Shown piece after piece: positions 1-11,293 of a DNA stretch of 64,000 nucleotides; within the stretch, counting starts at the first letter, position 1; every line of letters begins with the position of its first letter. The stretch is from Paramacrobiotus metropolitanus. Taxonomy: Eukaryota; Tardigrada; Eutardigrada; Parachela; Macrobiotidae. The stretch covers positions 310,001 to 374,000 of the forward strand of contig NW_026570255.1 of NCBI RefSeq assembly GCF_019649055.1. Direction: 5' to 3'. Below the pieces are notes generated by a model that saw only the letters and a list, made by a program, of their open reading frames with translations, ran no database searches and was not told the origin of the DNA. The position numbers and the translations under genes were made by a program.

Positions 1-1022
1 CGGCTGCAAGCGGTGGTACACCGTCGCCAGGCGGACGTAATCGCTGTTCCGCGTAGGCGCGTCCGCATCGACGCCCGTCAGAATCCGCTCGCACAGCGCC
101 GGGGTGTCCATCAGCGTGTTCCACGCGGTGCAGACCGCCCGCAGCGCCATTTGGGCTCCCGTCCCCAAGTGCGACAGCACTTCCTGCCAGTCTTTGTCCG
201 TCAGCGGCGTCTCGTCGGGCCGGGCCGGGAACTCGTCCAGCAGCTTGGACAGCCGAATTAACTCCGCTTCGAGATTGGCGCGGACCGCCTGAAACCCGCC
301 CACTACACGCCAGAACACCTAAGAAAACCAAGAGAATGTTTTCTTACCAGAACACGCCCGTCTCGAGGATCATAAACGCCGTCCACTTCCCGATAACCCT
401 GCTGGTAGACGTAGCCCAAACGGCCGTTCACGAGTTCCACGACGTCCACTATACACGGAAAGGGAATGTCTGATCGGGTTTCGCTGTCATTCAGCCGCTG
501 GATGATCTCCTCTGCTTCTTCACTGGACAGCGAGCGGAATTCATCGTCCAGCGGCACCGTTCGCTTGACGAATGTTTCGGGACGAATGTGGCGGTCGAGT
601 TCCAGTGCTTCCTCCAGTGGCCAACGGATGCGCTGAAAAGGGATGAAATCGGTGCAACGTACTCCGCTGTCCTTCCGTCGCCAATGGACGATGGCCCCTC
701 CGATCTCCTCCACGGGCTTTCCGCGTCCGAAACTGACGGCCTCTCCCGGAAGCCAGATCAGCGGACCCAGCGGCGTCTCCGGCACCAGCACTTCCACGGG
801 AAATTGGGCGAATTCCACGGGGAACCGGCGATACGGATCAATTTCGCTCGTCTCGTGCGACAAAAAAAGCCGGTCGAAGGGAACGTATTCGCGGCGTCGG
901 TTGGGATAGAGCAGATCGAGCAAGAGCCCGTTGTCCGCCACGTCCACCACGCGTCCGTAGCGCATCATCCCGTCGTCGCCCAGAACGTCCACAGCGTTAG
1001 CGTATTGCGTCAGGCTGAACAT
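1..1022 (-). CDS. F-box family protein A, 5' part, runs off the window
   Basis: Two exons of a member of the local F-box family. Exon 1 (1022 down to 348) starts at MFSLTQYANAVDVLGDDG and holds both N-terminal lobes: one with AVDVLGDDG..GRVVDVADNGLLLDL..VPFDRLF, the second with VEVLVPETPLGPLIWLPG. A 59 nt intron (347-289, GTAAGA..TTTCAG) is in phase 0. Exon 2 (288 down to 1) contains an F-box-like stretch, LTDKDWQEVLSHL..LRAVCTAWNTLMDTP, and stays open to the window edge. The exon-exon position and phase are the same as in the paralogue at 42249-44183. F-box proteins usually link substrates to Skp1-Cullin ubiquitin ligases; the N-terminal lobes have no recognised function. No break is seen in the visible part. 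The start could lie further upstream if there is a 5' exon. Confidence 0.8.
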
Positions 1023-1921
1023 TGTTGACGAACTCGTTGAGCAAGAAATAGTTCCGCAACAGTTCGTCGTTGTACTTTAGAAGAAGCGAGAATTCCTCAC
1101 CCAAAAAAAGATATTTAAAGAGGTGCCCGAGATATCATAGAGCTGCAGCAGCAAGCCAGCCAACGGCCGCACGAAATCAAAGAAATTTATGATTAGAAGG
1201 CTATCTGGATTGCAAAGTGCACACCCTTTTCTGCTTGTCAAGCCAAGATGGCTCGTACACCGAATCATAAAACTTGCACACAGTAGGCGTGTCTGTCTTC
1301 CCCTGGTTAGCCGGTGGGCGGTCCCAATAGACATTTAATTCAATGATGGCGACAGGACTAGAGATCTCTGCGACACTCTGTACACGTGGTACTGACGAAT
1401 AATTTCTGCAAAGCCTGTGAAGCCAGACACAGGAGGCTGACAGCCCAACAGGTTTTTCAGTCTTCTTTCAGTTTTTTTCTTACGAAATTGCTCACACTGA
1501 ATGAAGAGTGGCCACACGAAGACTCGGCACTGATAATGCGACAATTCTGGAAGTCGTAGCTTCGCTGTTTGGATGTTCTTCCATCTACCAATGCTACACA
1601 CCGACTATTCGCTGACCACTGTCCTGCTGGCCGACAACTTGCTGGCGACTTTTTGGTAATCGACGAAACGATGACCCGACAGATTGTAAAAATAGCAACC
1701 TAAGAAAAAACGACAAGAAGTGAAATAAATTCAAAAACCAACGTATCAAACGGTCAAGAAAAATTTTCGACAAACCCGTCCAGTCTGTACGACGCTATTT
1801 TATCCATGTCTGCCGTAAGAACAGACAAGTAAGGTCTAGCAGATAAAACGGCCGCAGCTCAGAATGTTGCGGTATATGTAAAATAGGAATATCATTCGTC
1901 AAATGATTTGACGAATGACCT
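1023..1921. other. no supported gene
   Basis: Only short open frames without family signals. Directly upstream of the F-box start, one minus-strand frame (about 1080-1023) reads YNDELLRNYFLLNEFV, which looks coding-like. It may be a 5' exon or upstream ORF in a different frame. Confidence 0.4.
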
Positions 1922-2203
1922 ATGCCCACGGCGTATGCCCAGTGTAAGAGCGGTGCGGATATTTCCGCCGCAGCGGTGACACAGGCTATTGAGAGCTTGT
2001 TTGAACTGGAGAAGAGCGTTACAAAGATCAAGAACTTCCTGGAGCTGATGAAGGAGGCCAGGAAGGCCGCGCATGTGGAGCACGCGGAGGTGCAAGTGGA
2101 GACCAGCCCCGGCGGCATCCGCAGCCGAATGAAGAAATGGATTTCGGGCAATGCGGAATTGAGGATTTGTGCGGAATCCGATTCCTTGCGTTCCTTTACA
2201 TAG
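1922..2203 (+). CDS. possible exon of an unrecognised helical protein
   Basis: An open frame of 93 codons whose middle part (about 1970-2150) has strongly GC-ending codons unlike the AT-rich surroundings. It encodes a charged amphipathic stretch containing AIESLFELEKSVTKIKNFLE and LMKEARKAAHVEHAEVQVE, then PGGIRSRMKKWISG. The codon bias and helix pattern argue for a real or recently real exon. Several AG acceptors (in the GCCGCAG and ACACAG contexts) lie at its 5' end, so the first 15-25 codons may not be translated. No partner exon could be joined and no family is recognised. Confidence 0.35.
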   Translation: MPTAYAQCKSGADISAAAVTQAIESLFELEKSVTKIKNFLELMKEARKAAHVEHAEVQVETSPGGIRSRMKKWISGNAELRICAESDSLRSFT

Positions 2204-3042
2204 GAAAACGTTTTTGTTTAATTTTGGAATCGGTTCTTCTTAAAGATAAAATTGGCGGGTTTGGTGAAATTTTTTTACATGTTAGCCAACCAAAAACCAA
2301 TGGGATTGTGCAGACTACATGCGCTACCATGATTTAGCTGATTGCGCGCGCTTTAGTTTGCTACCATTGAACCCAGTTAATATTGTAGTATTTTAAACAA
2401 TTTTTTTCTTCCATTCAACATTTACTATGGTTCTTCTTTTTACACCAGCCAACCAGAATGACTCTGCCGCCTCTGATGCATAGATACCGTTTTCTAAACA
2501 TATTTCCTGCTAAATTTCTGTTGGTAGAAAGCTGGATGAAGCGGATTATGAAATACATGCAGATAGTTGTGTTACAGTTACGCATAAAAATTTGGCATTC
2601 AACCTAACTGTAATCCGAGACTCTCTGACAAACACGGCATCAAGTTACGGGTGTCGGGCTGTGCTAGTACGCTAGTATGCTATTTGTCTTACTTCAAATG
2701 CAGAAAAAAAACGGCTAAACAGCTGAACCATTTAATTTGTGTAAATTACCAAGCCACAGTCACACAGTATCTGTAGTTACTGCACGTAGGAAAGTGCTTG
2801 CTATTATGCCACTGATACCGTATTGACAATCTGCCATTTTCAGGATTTCACATAACCGGAAATTGTGCCTGTCAACGTACATCTCCAAAACGAAGCCAAA
2901 GCCAAAGCAAACTAATACCTATCCGTATTACTACGTATTTCTTTCACAGCCTGTATTCCACGCCAGTATTTTCTCTTACATTAAATTGATTAACCAGAGA
3001 TACGAGGAAAACGTTGAATAAAAATCAAAGTATCGCAGAAAA
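2204..3042. other. AT-rich intergenic, nothing recognised
   Basis: No coding pattern or repeat was seen. The 3' part is the upstream region of the chemoreceptor gene; no clear TATA box could be assigned. Confidence 0.5.
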
Positions 3043-5293
3043 ATGGAATTTGCTGCAGCGAGCAAATTAATTTACTCACGAACCATGACGCTCTTCATGT
3101 CAGTCTGTCGTATAATGTTGCGTGTACTACTTCTCAGCGCATACGCTCTGATTGTCTGTGTCGACTGGTTGGATTTCTTCCTGAACGGGACGACTGATTA
3201 TTCCCGCTCCTGCGCCAAGTATAAGTACAACCCGGTCCTCTTCATCATGACCAGCACCTTCTCGGAGATGACCTCCACCATCGCGTTCCTCATTCTAGCT
3301 GCGTCGGTATTTTTCCACCGGCAACTGCGGGAAATCTACCGGACAGTAGGCCGCGATTTTCCGAGCGACGGCGCCGGCCTTCTCCCAGTTAATACACGCC
3401 CCCACCTGGGGCGTGCGCTTGCCGCGACGCTAATCCCTACCGGCATCATGTTGTTAGCGGTGTGTGTTCTAATCAGCAAACCGGTCCTCGACAATATCTC
3501 CAATATGTCTCCAGAGCCGTACGCAGTCTTCAGCCTACCGACCGTGCTAGTGGAATCGTGGTTCGCCGTAATGCAGACCATCACCGGTACCATCGTCTAT
3601 GCCTGCTTCAGCATTATAACGGTCATCCTCTGCAATTTTAACCAGGTAGTGGATGGATTGTTGGATGGACTAAACAGCATTTCCCTGCGTCTGCCACACA
3701 TATCCGCCTCCGATTTACTACCGGTTGTACGCGGGTACGAGTTCGATTTGGAAAAGATGGGGACAGCCTATGGGCGCATGGAGACGTGTGTCGGCTTGCC
3801 GCTGTTGTTGATCAGTCTGTCCACATTCTACTCCTTGGTCTCGACGGTAGCCAAGATGATGCTGGATATCAGCGATTTCCAGGATCCATATTTTGCAGCG
3901 TCGCTTTTCTGGGATAATTTATTCCACGTTTACATGATGCTGGTCTTACTTGTACTGGTGGACAATGCGACTAAAAAGGTAGTACCGCGTGCCAACGACT
4001 GTTTTGTTACCATTACGGTGTAAAACTAAATCTTATTTGCGTATAAATAAATTTAAATATTACCGTCTCCAAGGCAGTGAAATTTAAGGTCATCTGTGCT
4101 CTGTACAGTGATGAAGTATAAAAAGGTGAAGACGGTCAGTCGGCCCAAGGCTGAAAAATTCAGATATCTTATTTCTCAAGCTATGTGCAACGGGAACACA
4201 CTCAGTGTGCAACTGCAAAACACACCGACGTTCGAGAAAGAAGCGTTTCTTTATGCTATATGTGTTTGCAGTTTTGAACCATTTTATACATTTTAAAGAT
4301 AAGTATGTGGCACACTAATCCCTCGTATTCTGTAGAACGAAGACATTGTGCAGATATCCCGTCGATTGTTGGCCGACTGCATCCGCTTGCACCAAGATGA
4401 TGTCTACACACCTCTCCAGCCAGCGAACGACGGGTTCATGGCCACGGAGGAAAAGGTACAACTAAGGAGGCACATCAAAGCCGTCTCCACAGTAAATGAA
4501 TACAGTGATTAAATCGGTGCTAAACCGTTTTATGTACGAGGACATATGCGTACCGTGTGACGCTGCATGTGTGACATCGAACGGTTACACATTTGCGCAG
4601 TATTGCAGTCTCCGAACTTTTAAAGGTGACCAGTAAGTCTACGGACAGCAATGTCGCCGCGACCGGCGCAACGGGGCGCAAGTGCATGGTCTCGATGATG
4701 CGAAGACTGCTGGCCGCTGCCAAATGCTATTGTCACAGCGAATTCTACGCGTTCCGCATGGTGACAGTGCGACGCGCCATGATCTTTACGGTAAATGTTC
4801 TGACAACTGAAGCCGACGCACTGCGCCCGTGTTTTTACTGCAAATATAGGGGGCAAAAGTAAACGTGTTCCACCGTTCCCCTGTGCTGCTGCCGTCACCC
4901 GACTGGAGTTTGACGTTGTGGCTGAACATGGCGGTTACGTACCGCGCCAGATTTAACCATATGTACTGCCGTAACGTCACACTCCAGGCGGGTGACGACA
5001 GCAGTACAGGGGAACGGTGGAACGCGTTTACTTTCGCCCCTTATATACCACAGTGTCTTACGTGGGTTCGCGGCTGCACAGGACGATCAGATTATTTCGA
5101 CGGTTGTACGATGAAATAAATGCCGTATGTCGCCTAATAACTGTTGATGTTACAGATCGCTGGTCTGGTCGTGATGGCAGCGTTCTTCTTTTGGGATCGG
5201 CGGGAAGGTTACACGGGAGCTGGCGGCTGTCCCGGGCTGTTTGGCAACCGAACCGCGATCCAGTTTAACACCCCGGCAGTTGTAAATCGATGA
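3043..5293 (+). CDS. gustatory-receptor-like seven-helix chemoreceptor
   Basis: Four exons, all joined in phase 0: 3043-3978 (312 codons), 4336-4455 (40), 4626-4790 (55) and 5156-5293 (45 plus stop), giving a protein of about 452 residues, within the usual size for arthropod gustatory receptors. Hydrophobic segments lie near residues 25-47, 76-91, 125-145, 167-199, 248-272 and 287-307, with a seventh in the last exon (IAGLVVMAAFFFW). Donors read AAG/GTAGTA, AAG/GTACAA and ACG/GTAAAT; acceptors read TCTGTAG, TTTTAAAG (weak pyrimidine tract) and TTACAG. Exon 2 (NEDIVQISRRLL) and exon 3 (FYAFRMVTVRRAMIFT) correspond to the conserved C-terminal part of the Gr family, which typically has several phase-0 introns near its C-terminus. 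It would be a plasma-membrane ligand receptor, probably in sensory cells. The TYhhhhhQF family signature is not seen. The third exon is the least certain. Confidence 0.7.
4849..5040. mobile_element. palindromic MITE inside the last intron of the chemoreceptor
   Basis: About 190 bp made almost wholly of two inverted arms of about 75 nt. They begin GGGGGCAAAAGTAAACG and end CGTTTACTTTCGCCCC, and differ at only a handful of positions. The flanks are TATA-like on both sides, suggesting a TA or TATA target duplication. It has no coding capacity and sits entirely within intron 3 (4791-5155). Confidence 0.8.
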
Positions 5294-5394
5294 TGCGCTT
5301 AGCTTACTCCGTTTTGCACGTTATATTATGGAATGCCGCTACAACTTGGTGAAATTATTATAACTTGCTGCACTAAAATTATCTTTTCGTTTTG

Positions 5395-5505
5395 TGCATG
5401 TATATGTACATATTTTACATGTGCATGTATATGTTTACATGTACATGTACAATTATTATACATGTACATGCATATATGTATACGTGTATATGTTCCAGTA
5501 TACTC
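5395..5505. repeat. TACATG-rich simple repeat
   Basis: Alternating TACATG / TGCATG / TATATG motifs, largely self-complementary. It lies just beyond the 3' end of the minus-strand retroelement at 5582-6668, so it may be that element's simple-repeat tail. A similar tract is at about 6843-6925 on the other side. Confidence 0.7.
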
Positions 5506-5581
5506 TTTTTATTCGCGTTATTAGCAACAAATTATTCACAATTTCTACATAAATCGTAAAAAACTAAATCACAAGAGTTAC

Positions 5582-6668
5582 TCAACATCTACGAACACAG
5601 GCGGGCGAATGACAGAAAATATTTCGTGCAAACGCGCCGCCGGTGGTGCTGTTCCCATTATAGAAGCTGCGTATCCCCGTTGAATTGTCGATGCTGATCC
5701 GCTGACGCAGAAACTCTAGTGTTCGCGGTTCGCCTGACTGCTGCTGGATCATCTTTCCTAGCACGTTCAGCAGCTGGGTGGTTTCTAGTCCAAATGTTCC
5801 GTAGGTCTCGAAAGCCAGAGGCTTGAACCAGTAATCCTGGGTGATGTTGCGATATGTCTCGGTCTTGCCCCGCTCGGCTAGCGCTGCTGCCGCTCCGGCT
5901 CGGGTGGATGTGGCTGCGATGTACGACAAAGCCATGGTGCTGCGGCAGGTTACATCCCAGGCCGGCGCCTTCCCTCTTTCCCACGGGAAAATTGTCACAC
6001 CGTCTGGTCGTTTGCCATCTGTACGGGAGATTCCGAGCGGTTCCAGTTCAGTTTCGATTCTGGCCGACGCAAAAGCGCGCTTGACGAACGCTTTGAGGCT
6101 TTCATGGGTTAGTTTCCGTCCGACATTGAACTTGCAGCTTGAACCATGATAGCCATGCTCATCTGCTTGGTCGCCGCAAATGCACTGGTGTAATGTGCAT
6201 ACCGGTGGACCCAAGCGCAGCGCCACAGCTGTTCTTAGGCTGGAGTCGTTGAGTAGATTTCCAAGGGATGCGGCCGGTAGTGCTTGGAGCCATGCGCCCG
6301 TCTCTTTGTTGCTGACGGCCAACATCCGCGCCTGGCTGGCGATATCGTTTTCAAAAGCCCTCTACAAAAGTCTCAGGTCGGACCTTATGATAGGTTCGTC
6401 CCACGCTTTTTGCATTCCGCGGACTGCGGCGCATCTTGAACTGCTGCCATTTGGTAATAGGTTCACTGCAGTAGGATTCCGGCTGGTAGTTCGTAATCGC
6501 GGATGCCAAGGGAGCTACTGAATAAGCCGAAGCCAGAAAGGCCGGCAGTGCTAACTTAACAATGCTCCTAATGCCCAAACCGCCTCTTGAGACCGGAAGT
6601 GACGCCTGCGTCCAGATTACATCAGTGATGGCAGTGTTAATTATTTTCGACAGGCTGTCGCGTATCAT
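5582..6668 (-). pseudogene. 5'-truncated retrotransposon reverse-transcriptase ORF, C-terminal part
   Basis: Two overlapping frames make up the C-terminal third of a retroelement polyprotein of the type common in invertebrate LINE-like elements. The upstream frame (6668 to 6351) carries WTQASLPVSRGGLGIRS and LALPAFLASAYS. The downstream frame (6325 to 5582) carries a cysteine-histidine motif, CICGDQADEHGYHGSSCK, then ISRTDGKRPDGVTIFPWERG, TSTRAGAAAALAERGK, FKPLAFETYG and FLRQRISI. The two are separated by a frameshift near 6330-6350. The polymerase palm with its YxDD motif is absent, as expected for 5' truncation during target-primed integration. Related tails lie at 39207-39590 and 42050-42276. 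It is not functional. Confidence 0.8.
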
Positions 6669-8778
6669 CGTGCCCCGGCAACGGCATCATCATGAAGTGG
6701 TGCGCCGAGGTACTGCATTTCCTTCAAGGACAGGCACTTCAGATCTGGAAATGACTTGGAGAAAGGCAGCCGTAACCGAACTGCGGTCCGCTTCGGTTTC
6801 TCCAACCACCACCAGCTCACATTTTGCAATATTCGGTACCCGTGTATATGAGTTTATATGTACTATGTATACGTGTATACATATACATGTGCATGCATAT
6901 AGTTTTGGTTTTTGTACATGTTTTGTTTTGTACATTCTAGCAGCTGAGTCGAGAGCGCTTTCACTCTTATGGATAACCAAGCATATATTTTCTAAAAGTG
7001 TTTACTACTAAATTATTAAATTATACACAGTACAAGACTGTACAACTTATTTTCGTAGGCTATTCGCGACTCAGCCTTCTCGTGACTGTGTTCTGGGTTG
7101 ACGGAAAACTGAAAAAAATGTGAGCTTTCAGATTCGTTTCTAAAACTGACTGGTAAAAGCGGTATAATAAATAATAATACTCCACATTTTTATGTGCAAG
7201 CTTGACAGAACCAGTTTTAAGTTGCCAGTACGACCACCCGGAATCTGCGAAATTCGAATGCCCCGTGCGTTGGAGTACATGGGCAGCACAACGCCCTTAT
7301 ATTTTTTTCATACACAAACTGCTTGGTCTATTGCTCGATTAGGATGGTGAATGTCGCTCTAATTACAGTAATCAGTTATACGAGTACTGTAACTTACAAT
7401 GTACTGTACATGGTTATCAGGCTCGGGTGGCTGCCGACAGGGCTCGGGTGGCTGCTGACAGGGAACCACAACATAACCGGAACGGATCTGATACGCTGTA
7501 ATACAGTATATCGATCCATCATCCATTCCAGTTCTCTATTCTCTAAATGTGTTATACAGCAAGAGAGTTCATTTCCCTACAATTCAGTATTCAGAATGTC
7601 GAGGAAGGTATCAGCCGATCCGAATTTATCGGCATCCAGCAAGAATAAATTCTGTTGATAACTTCCGATTCTTTAAGCAAAACATCGGCGTGTTAGCACC
7701 GCGAGTCACAACACTCGCACATTAAACAAGAACGCCACCCTCCAATAAAACTAAAAGCCACAACCTCGGTGCACACGTGCACCAATTATCGCATAAAAAT
7801 TTCTCGGTCGACGGTAGATTATGTGCATTATGTACAGAATGCAGATACTCCGCATGCCGCAAAGCTGACCTTCAATGCCACAATTTGGATGCACAAGAGC
7901 TGTATCGACTGCCACTGGGTTTTATTACGTGGTGCGTGCTCAGTACCTCTCATCGTGTGGCCGTGGTTCCTTGCCCTTAAACTGCAGAGGCTACAACATC
8001 TTTGTAAAAGTTAAAATATATAAAACAAACTTTAAAAAAAATAAAATTTCTCCGCAGTACCTGATGGCCAGTTCAACTAAATAATATAACAACGCCCTGC
8101 CGCTCCTCATCGGTAAACAACGGGGCATGATGTATGTATGCCGCTACGCTAACGTGATGTATCACGCTCCGGTGTTTAATCGCTCCTCCACATGGCATTG
8201 TATAGGCTGCATTTGGCGCCAGTGTCCACATTAAAGGTATTTCCCATGTTGGAATACCGGATGGCACTTCAGTATTCCCACTTGGAAAGAGTCCTCCATA
8301 AAATCGTAAGTTTAAAGAATGCAGCAAATCCAGTAGGTTGGATTCTGAAATAATGGCAACCTTTTCGGAGAGGCTTCCAGAGTTTCTCAAAAAAGAAGCT
8401 TTGGGGACATCTCCCAAAGGTCACTTATTGTCCATGAAACCGGAAATAATCAATCTAGGCCCAGCAATCACGACTAACAACTGCGGAGAACGATAATGCT
8501 GAATTGGTTTGATATAATTTCCAGGTAGCTCTTTTCATGCTAATCTGGCACACAAAACGCCTGGTCACCCGATGGAGATGACCAACGTCATTGAAAAGGG
8601 AAATAAAATTTAAGTAACGGGCGATATGAAAGATGCATTTTGACTGAATACGTTCAACGGTAAACGCATTATATTTTATGAGAGTTGTAATGACAATGCT
8701 AATTACAGATACTGCATTTATTAGAATAAAGCGCTCACCCAAGTCAAAAATTCGTACTGGTCTTGAAACTGTTTTGTA
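6669..8778. other. no supported gene
   Basis: The extreme upstream remnant of the retroelement may reach about 6720. A second TATATG/CATGCA simple repeat lies at about 6843-6925. The rest shows short open frames only and no repeat structure that I could resolve. Confidence 0.45.
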
Positions 8779-9431
8779 TACTTCGCTTACTGCCTTATAT
8801 GGGCTCCCCTTATATTACTCTCCCTTATCTGGGCTCCCGAGCAATATGAGCAACCTCTACATCGGCGGTTACGTTATTACTCACAGTTTTGCAGCTGTTA
8901 TCAGTGTTATGACTGATATTTATTTAAAATACTTATTTCGCCAGTACTTTTGTAGCATTGAGTTTATATCAACGTGCTCAGGTTTCATCAACGACAGATT
9001 CAAAATCTTTCTAACGACGATATGAAAAAGACTCGAGATTGTGTACTGTGAAAGGAGCTACCGCTACGGAATCAGCCTTCCTGGACGCTTTGGAGGAAAG
9101 AAACGAGAAGAAACGCCGCCCACTTAAATGCACTAAGAACCCCATGAAAAAATAATATGATATGAAATTTCGGCATTTTTTAGTTTGTTCATTGGCAAAT
9201 CCGGTTGAAATTAATGAAAAATATGTATAGATAATATAATTATATACATGTAATTCGGATGTGAAATTTCGGAATTCTTTGGTGTGCTCACTTGTAAATC
9301 CGGTTGAAAGAAGTAGAAAAGGGTTCTGCTATAAATCCGATAAATAATTTGACGGGAATGGCTCACTAGCCGGGAGCCCAGATAAGGGAGGGTAATGTAA
9401 GGGGAGCCCATATAAGGCAGTAAGCGAAGTA
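8779..9431. repeat. fold-back repeat with 61 bp terminal inverted arms
   Basis: The arms 8779-8839 and 9371-9431 are inverted copies that start TACTTCGCTTACTGCC and end near GGGCTCCCG, with only two or three differences. Inside, two diverged direct repeats (about 9158-9220 and 9258-9320, both with GAAATTTCGG and AAATCCGGTTGAAA) stand side by side. The structure suggests a non-autonomous DNA transposon; no target duplication was identified. Confidence 0.75.
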
Positions 9432-9760
9432 CTTGATTTGTACTTCGAACTTCCTGTCTGTACCTCGTAGAGTTACTAAATTGGGAGTGTTTTTCGTACC
9501 GTTTCGAATACTTTTTCGGGTGTTCTCACGAACAAAATGAGGAACAAAACTAGGTATTATTATTAGCGCAACTTTTCCGAACATTTAGGCGGAAGTGCAT
9601 CGAACATCCTTACCCACGAAAGCATAACGATGGAACCCGTGAAAAACAGACCAATGGTAAGTAACATCACCGAAATATTAACGGGTAACAGCTCTCACAA
9701 TTGCATCCATAATGATACAATAAAATAGTCAACTGCAACAAGAAAATGCGAAAACATTAC

Positions 9761-10155
9761 TTCCACGACCACTCCATGCCGTTCATCCGCAGTCTGCAGG
9801 TGCAGCTTCTCGACATTCTCCACGAAGATGCGCTCGGTGCGCTGCACCTGAGATTCCAGGCCGCCGCTCTACATCGAGGGCGGGAATAAGGCGCCGGCGG
9901 GGTAGGCGCTGAAGGGTGCACCAGGTAGAGCTCAGAGGCCAGCGCGTTCAGAACTATATCCTCCACCAATAAGATGAGCAGCACGTAACGCAGCGTCTCC
10001 AGCAGCTGGGGCCGCAGCTCGGCTGTTATCTCGATCAGCGGGCCGTGCTCCTTGCTACAGGTGGCCAGGATGAGCGCCAGGTTCTGGATGAACTTCTGCT
10101 TGTCGTCCGTGCCCTTGCCGTACGCCGCGCGGATGTCCGTCTCCAGCGGCAGAGT
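9761..10155 (-). pseudogene. XPO1: exportin-1 (XPO1/CRM1) exon remnant
   Basis: The first frame reads LPLETDIRAAYGKGTDDKQ and KFIQNLALILATCSKEHG, then ETLRYVLLILLVED..ASELY. This matches the HEAT-repeat region of the nuclear export receptor exportin-1, where the known protein has FIQNLSLFLCTFLKEH and AAELYRESP. After a deletion and frame changes, another frame gives TERIFVENVEKLHLQ and a third gives EWSWK, again in the XPO1 order. Splice-like borders remain: TTTTTTGCTGCAG before the exon and GTAATG after it. This therefore looks like a duplicated genomic exon rather than a processed copy. In-frame stops and at least two frameshifts show it is dead. Confidence 0.85.
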
Positions 10156-10170
10156 CTGCAGCAAAAAACC

Positions 10171-10198
10171 TAACAGGCTACTGATCAGTAGCCTGTTA
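10171..10198. repeat. 28 bp perfect palindrome
   Basis: A perfect 28 bp inverted repeat with no spacer, half-site TAACAGGCTACTGA. It lies 15 bp upstream (in minus-strand sense) of the XPO1 exon border. Confidence 0.9.
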
Positions 10199-10618
10199 CG
10201 GCTCAACGTTGAAATTGATAATCGGGGCCGCGGTGCAATGAACGCATCATCAGCAGTATTCCGGGAGCGGAAAATGAACTTTCAATTCACTTAAATCAGG
10301 CGGACCTTAAGATGCCCCTAGTGAACTGTTCTTGTTGATCATGCGAGGAGGATAATGTTTGTAATTATAGACAAGCCGGGAATCGCGGTCAACTGTCCCA
10401 TCTCACAATTTTTCCGAAAGAGAGCGATGTTACCGGATTTACCTGTCTACTCGCAATTATTAATTTACCGCGCCCTTTCAGACCAACAACCATCCAGTCA
10501 AGTGGAGTGAGGGATTGTACTAGTATTACCATGCGTGCGTCAATAGCGCTAGAACGTGCTAAGAGGATTAGGAGTCTGGTATCAGTTATCGGGTATTGCT
10601 TAACAATAAGGGAAACGG

Positions 10619-11293
10619 CCCGGTACATGGTGTCAAAAATGGGATACATACGTACAACTTTGGCTTTCGCGCACTCCCAATCACCTTTTTGTAATACTTT
10701 ATGTCATTCTAAAGGTTTATAATTTACCTACATTGTTCGAAAAACCGTTTGCTTGCGCAACAGCCGGTTGCCGAGATATGGCGTGTTAAATGGGTGAAAA
10801 ATTTGAATGCATTGGTGTGCACGAAAAGTACCCGATCTTCCTTATTACCCGATTATTACCCGATCTTCCTGAAACTATGCTGTAAAAGACATATGGCCAT
10901 TAAGCGAAAGTGAACCAATATCAGATCCATAGCATTTTTTTCGATTTTAAAATGAATTTCCAAAATTTTGAAATTCATTTTAAAATTAGGGGCAAATGAT
11001 ATGAACCTGAAACTGGTTAACTTTTGACTTTGTGGCCAGGTGTCTTTTACCGCAAAGTTTCCTGAACATCGGGTAATAACCTGACTTTTGGTACACCACA
11101 ATGCATTTAAACTTTCGCCAGTTTAGTACGCCATATCTCGGCAACCATATTATATCGGCAAACGCGCAAACGGTTTTCAGAACTTTGTATACAAATCATT
11201 CAGCTTTAGAATGACATAAACTATTACAAAAAAGTGATGCGGAGTGCGCGAAAGTTCTAGTGTATGTATCCCATTTTTGACGCTATGTACCGG
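10619..11293. repeat. long fold-back repeat, family 1
   Basis: The ends are CCGGTACAT..GTCAAAAATGGGATACATACG on the left and its inverted, diverged copy on the right. Inversion continues inward through GCCGAGATATGGCGT to a centre at about 10946-10986 that is itself palindromic (AAAATGAATTTCC and its complement). The whole 675 bp is one imperfect hairpin. Diverged relatives lie at 17130-17574 and 17936-18345, with a terminal fragment at about 21500-21560. No coding capacity. Confidence 0.75.

Noticed and set aside
13-292. Plus-strand open frames at 13-261 and 104-292
   Set aside because: They lie antisense to the F-box exon, whose frame is supported by the paralogue.
588-1028. Plus-strand 146-codon frame
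   Set aside because: Antisense shadow of F-box exon 1.
3336-3593. Minus-strand frame in the chemoreceptor
   Set aside because: Shadow of exon 1 of the receptor gene.
5841-6521. Plus-strand frames over the retroelement
   Set aside because: Antisense to the recognised reverse-transcriptase tail.
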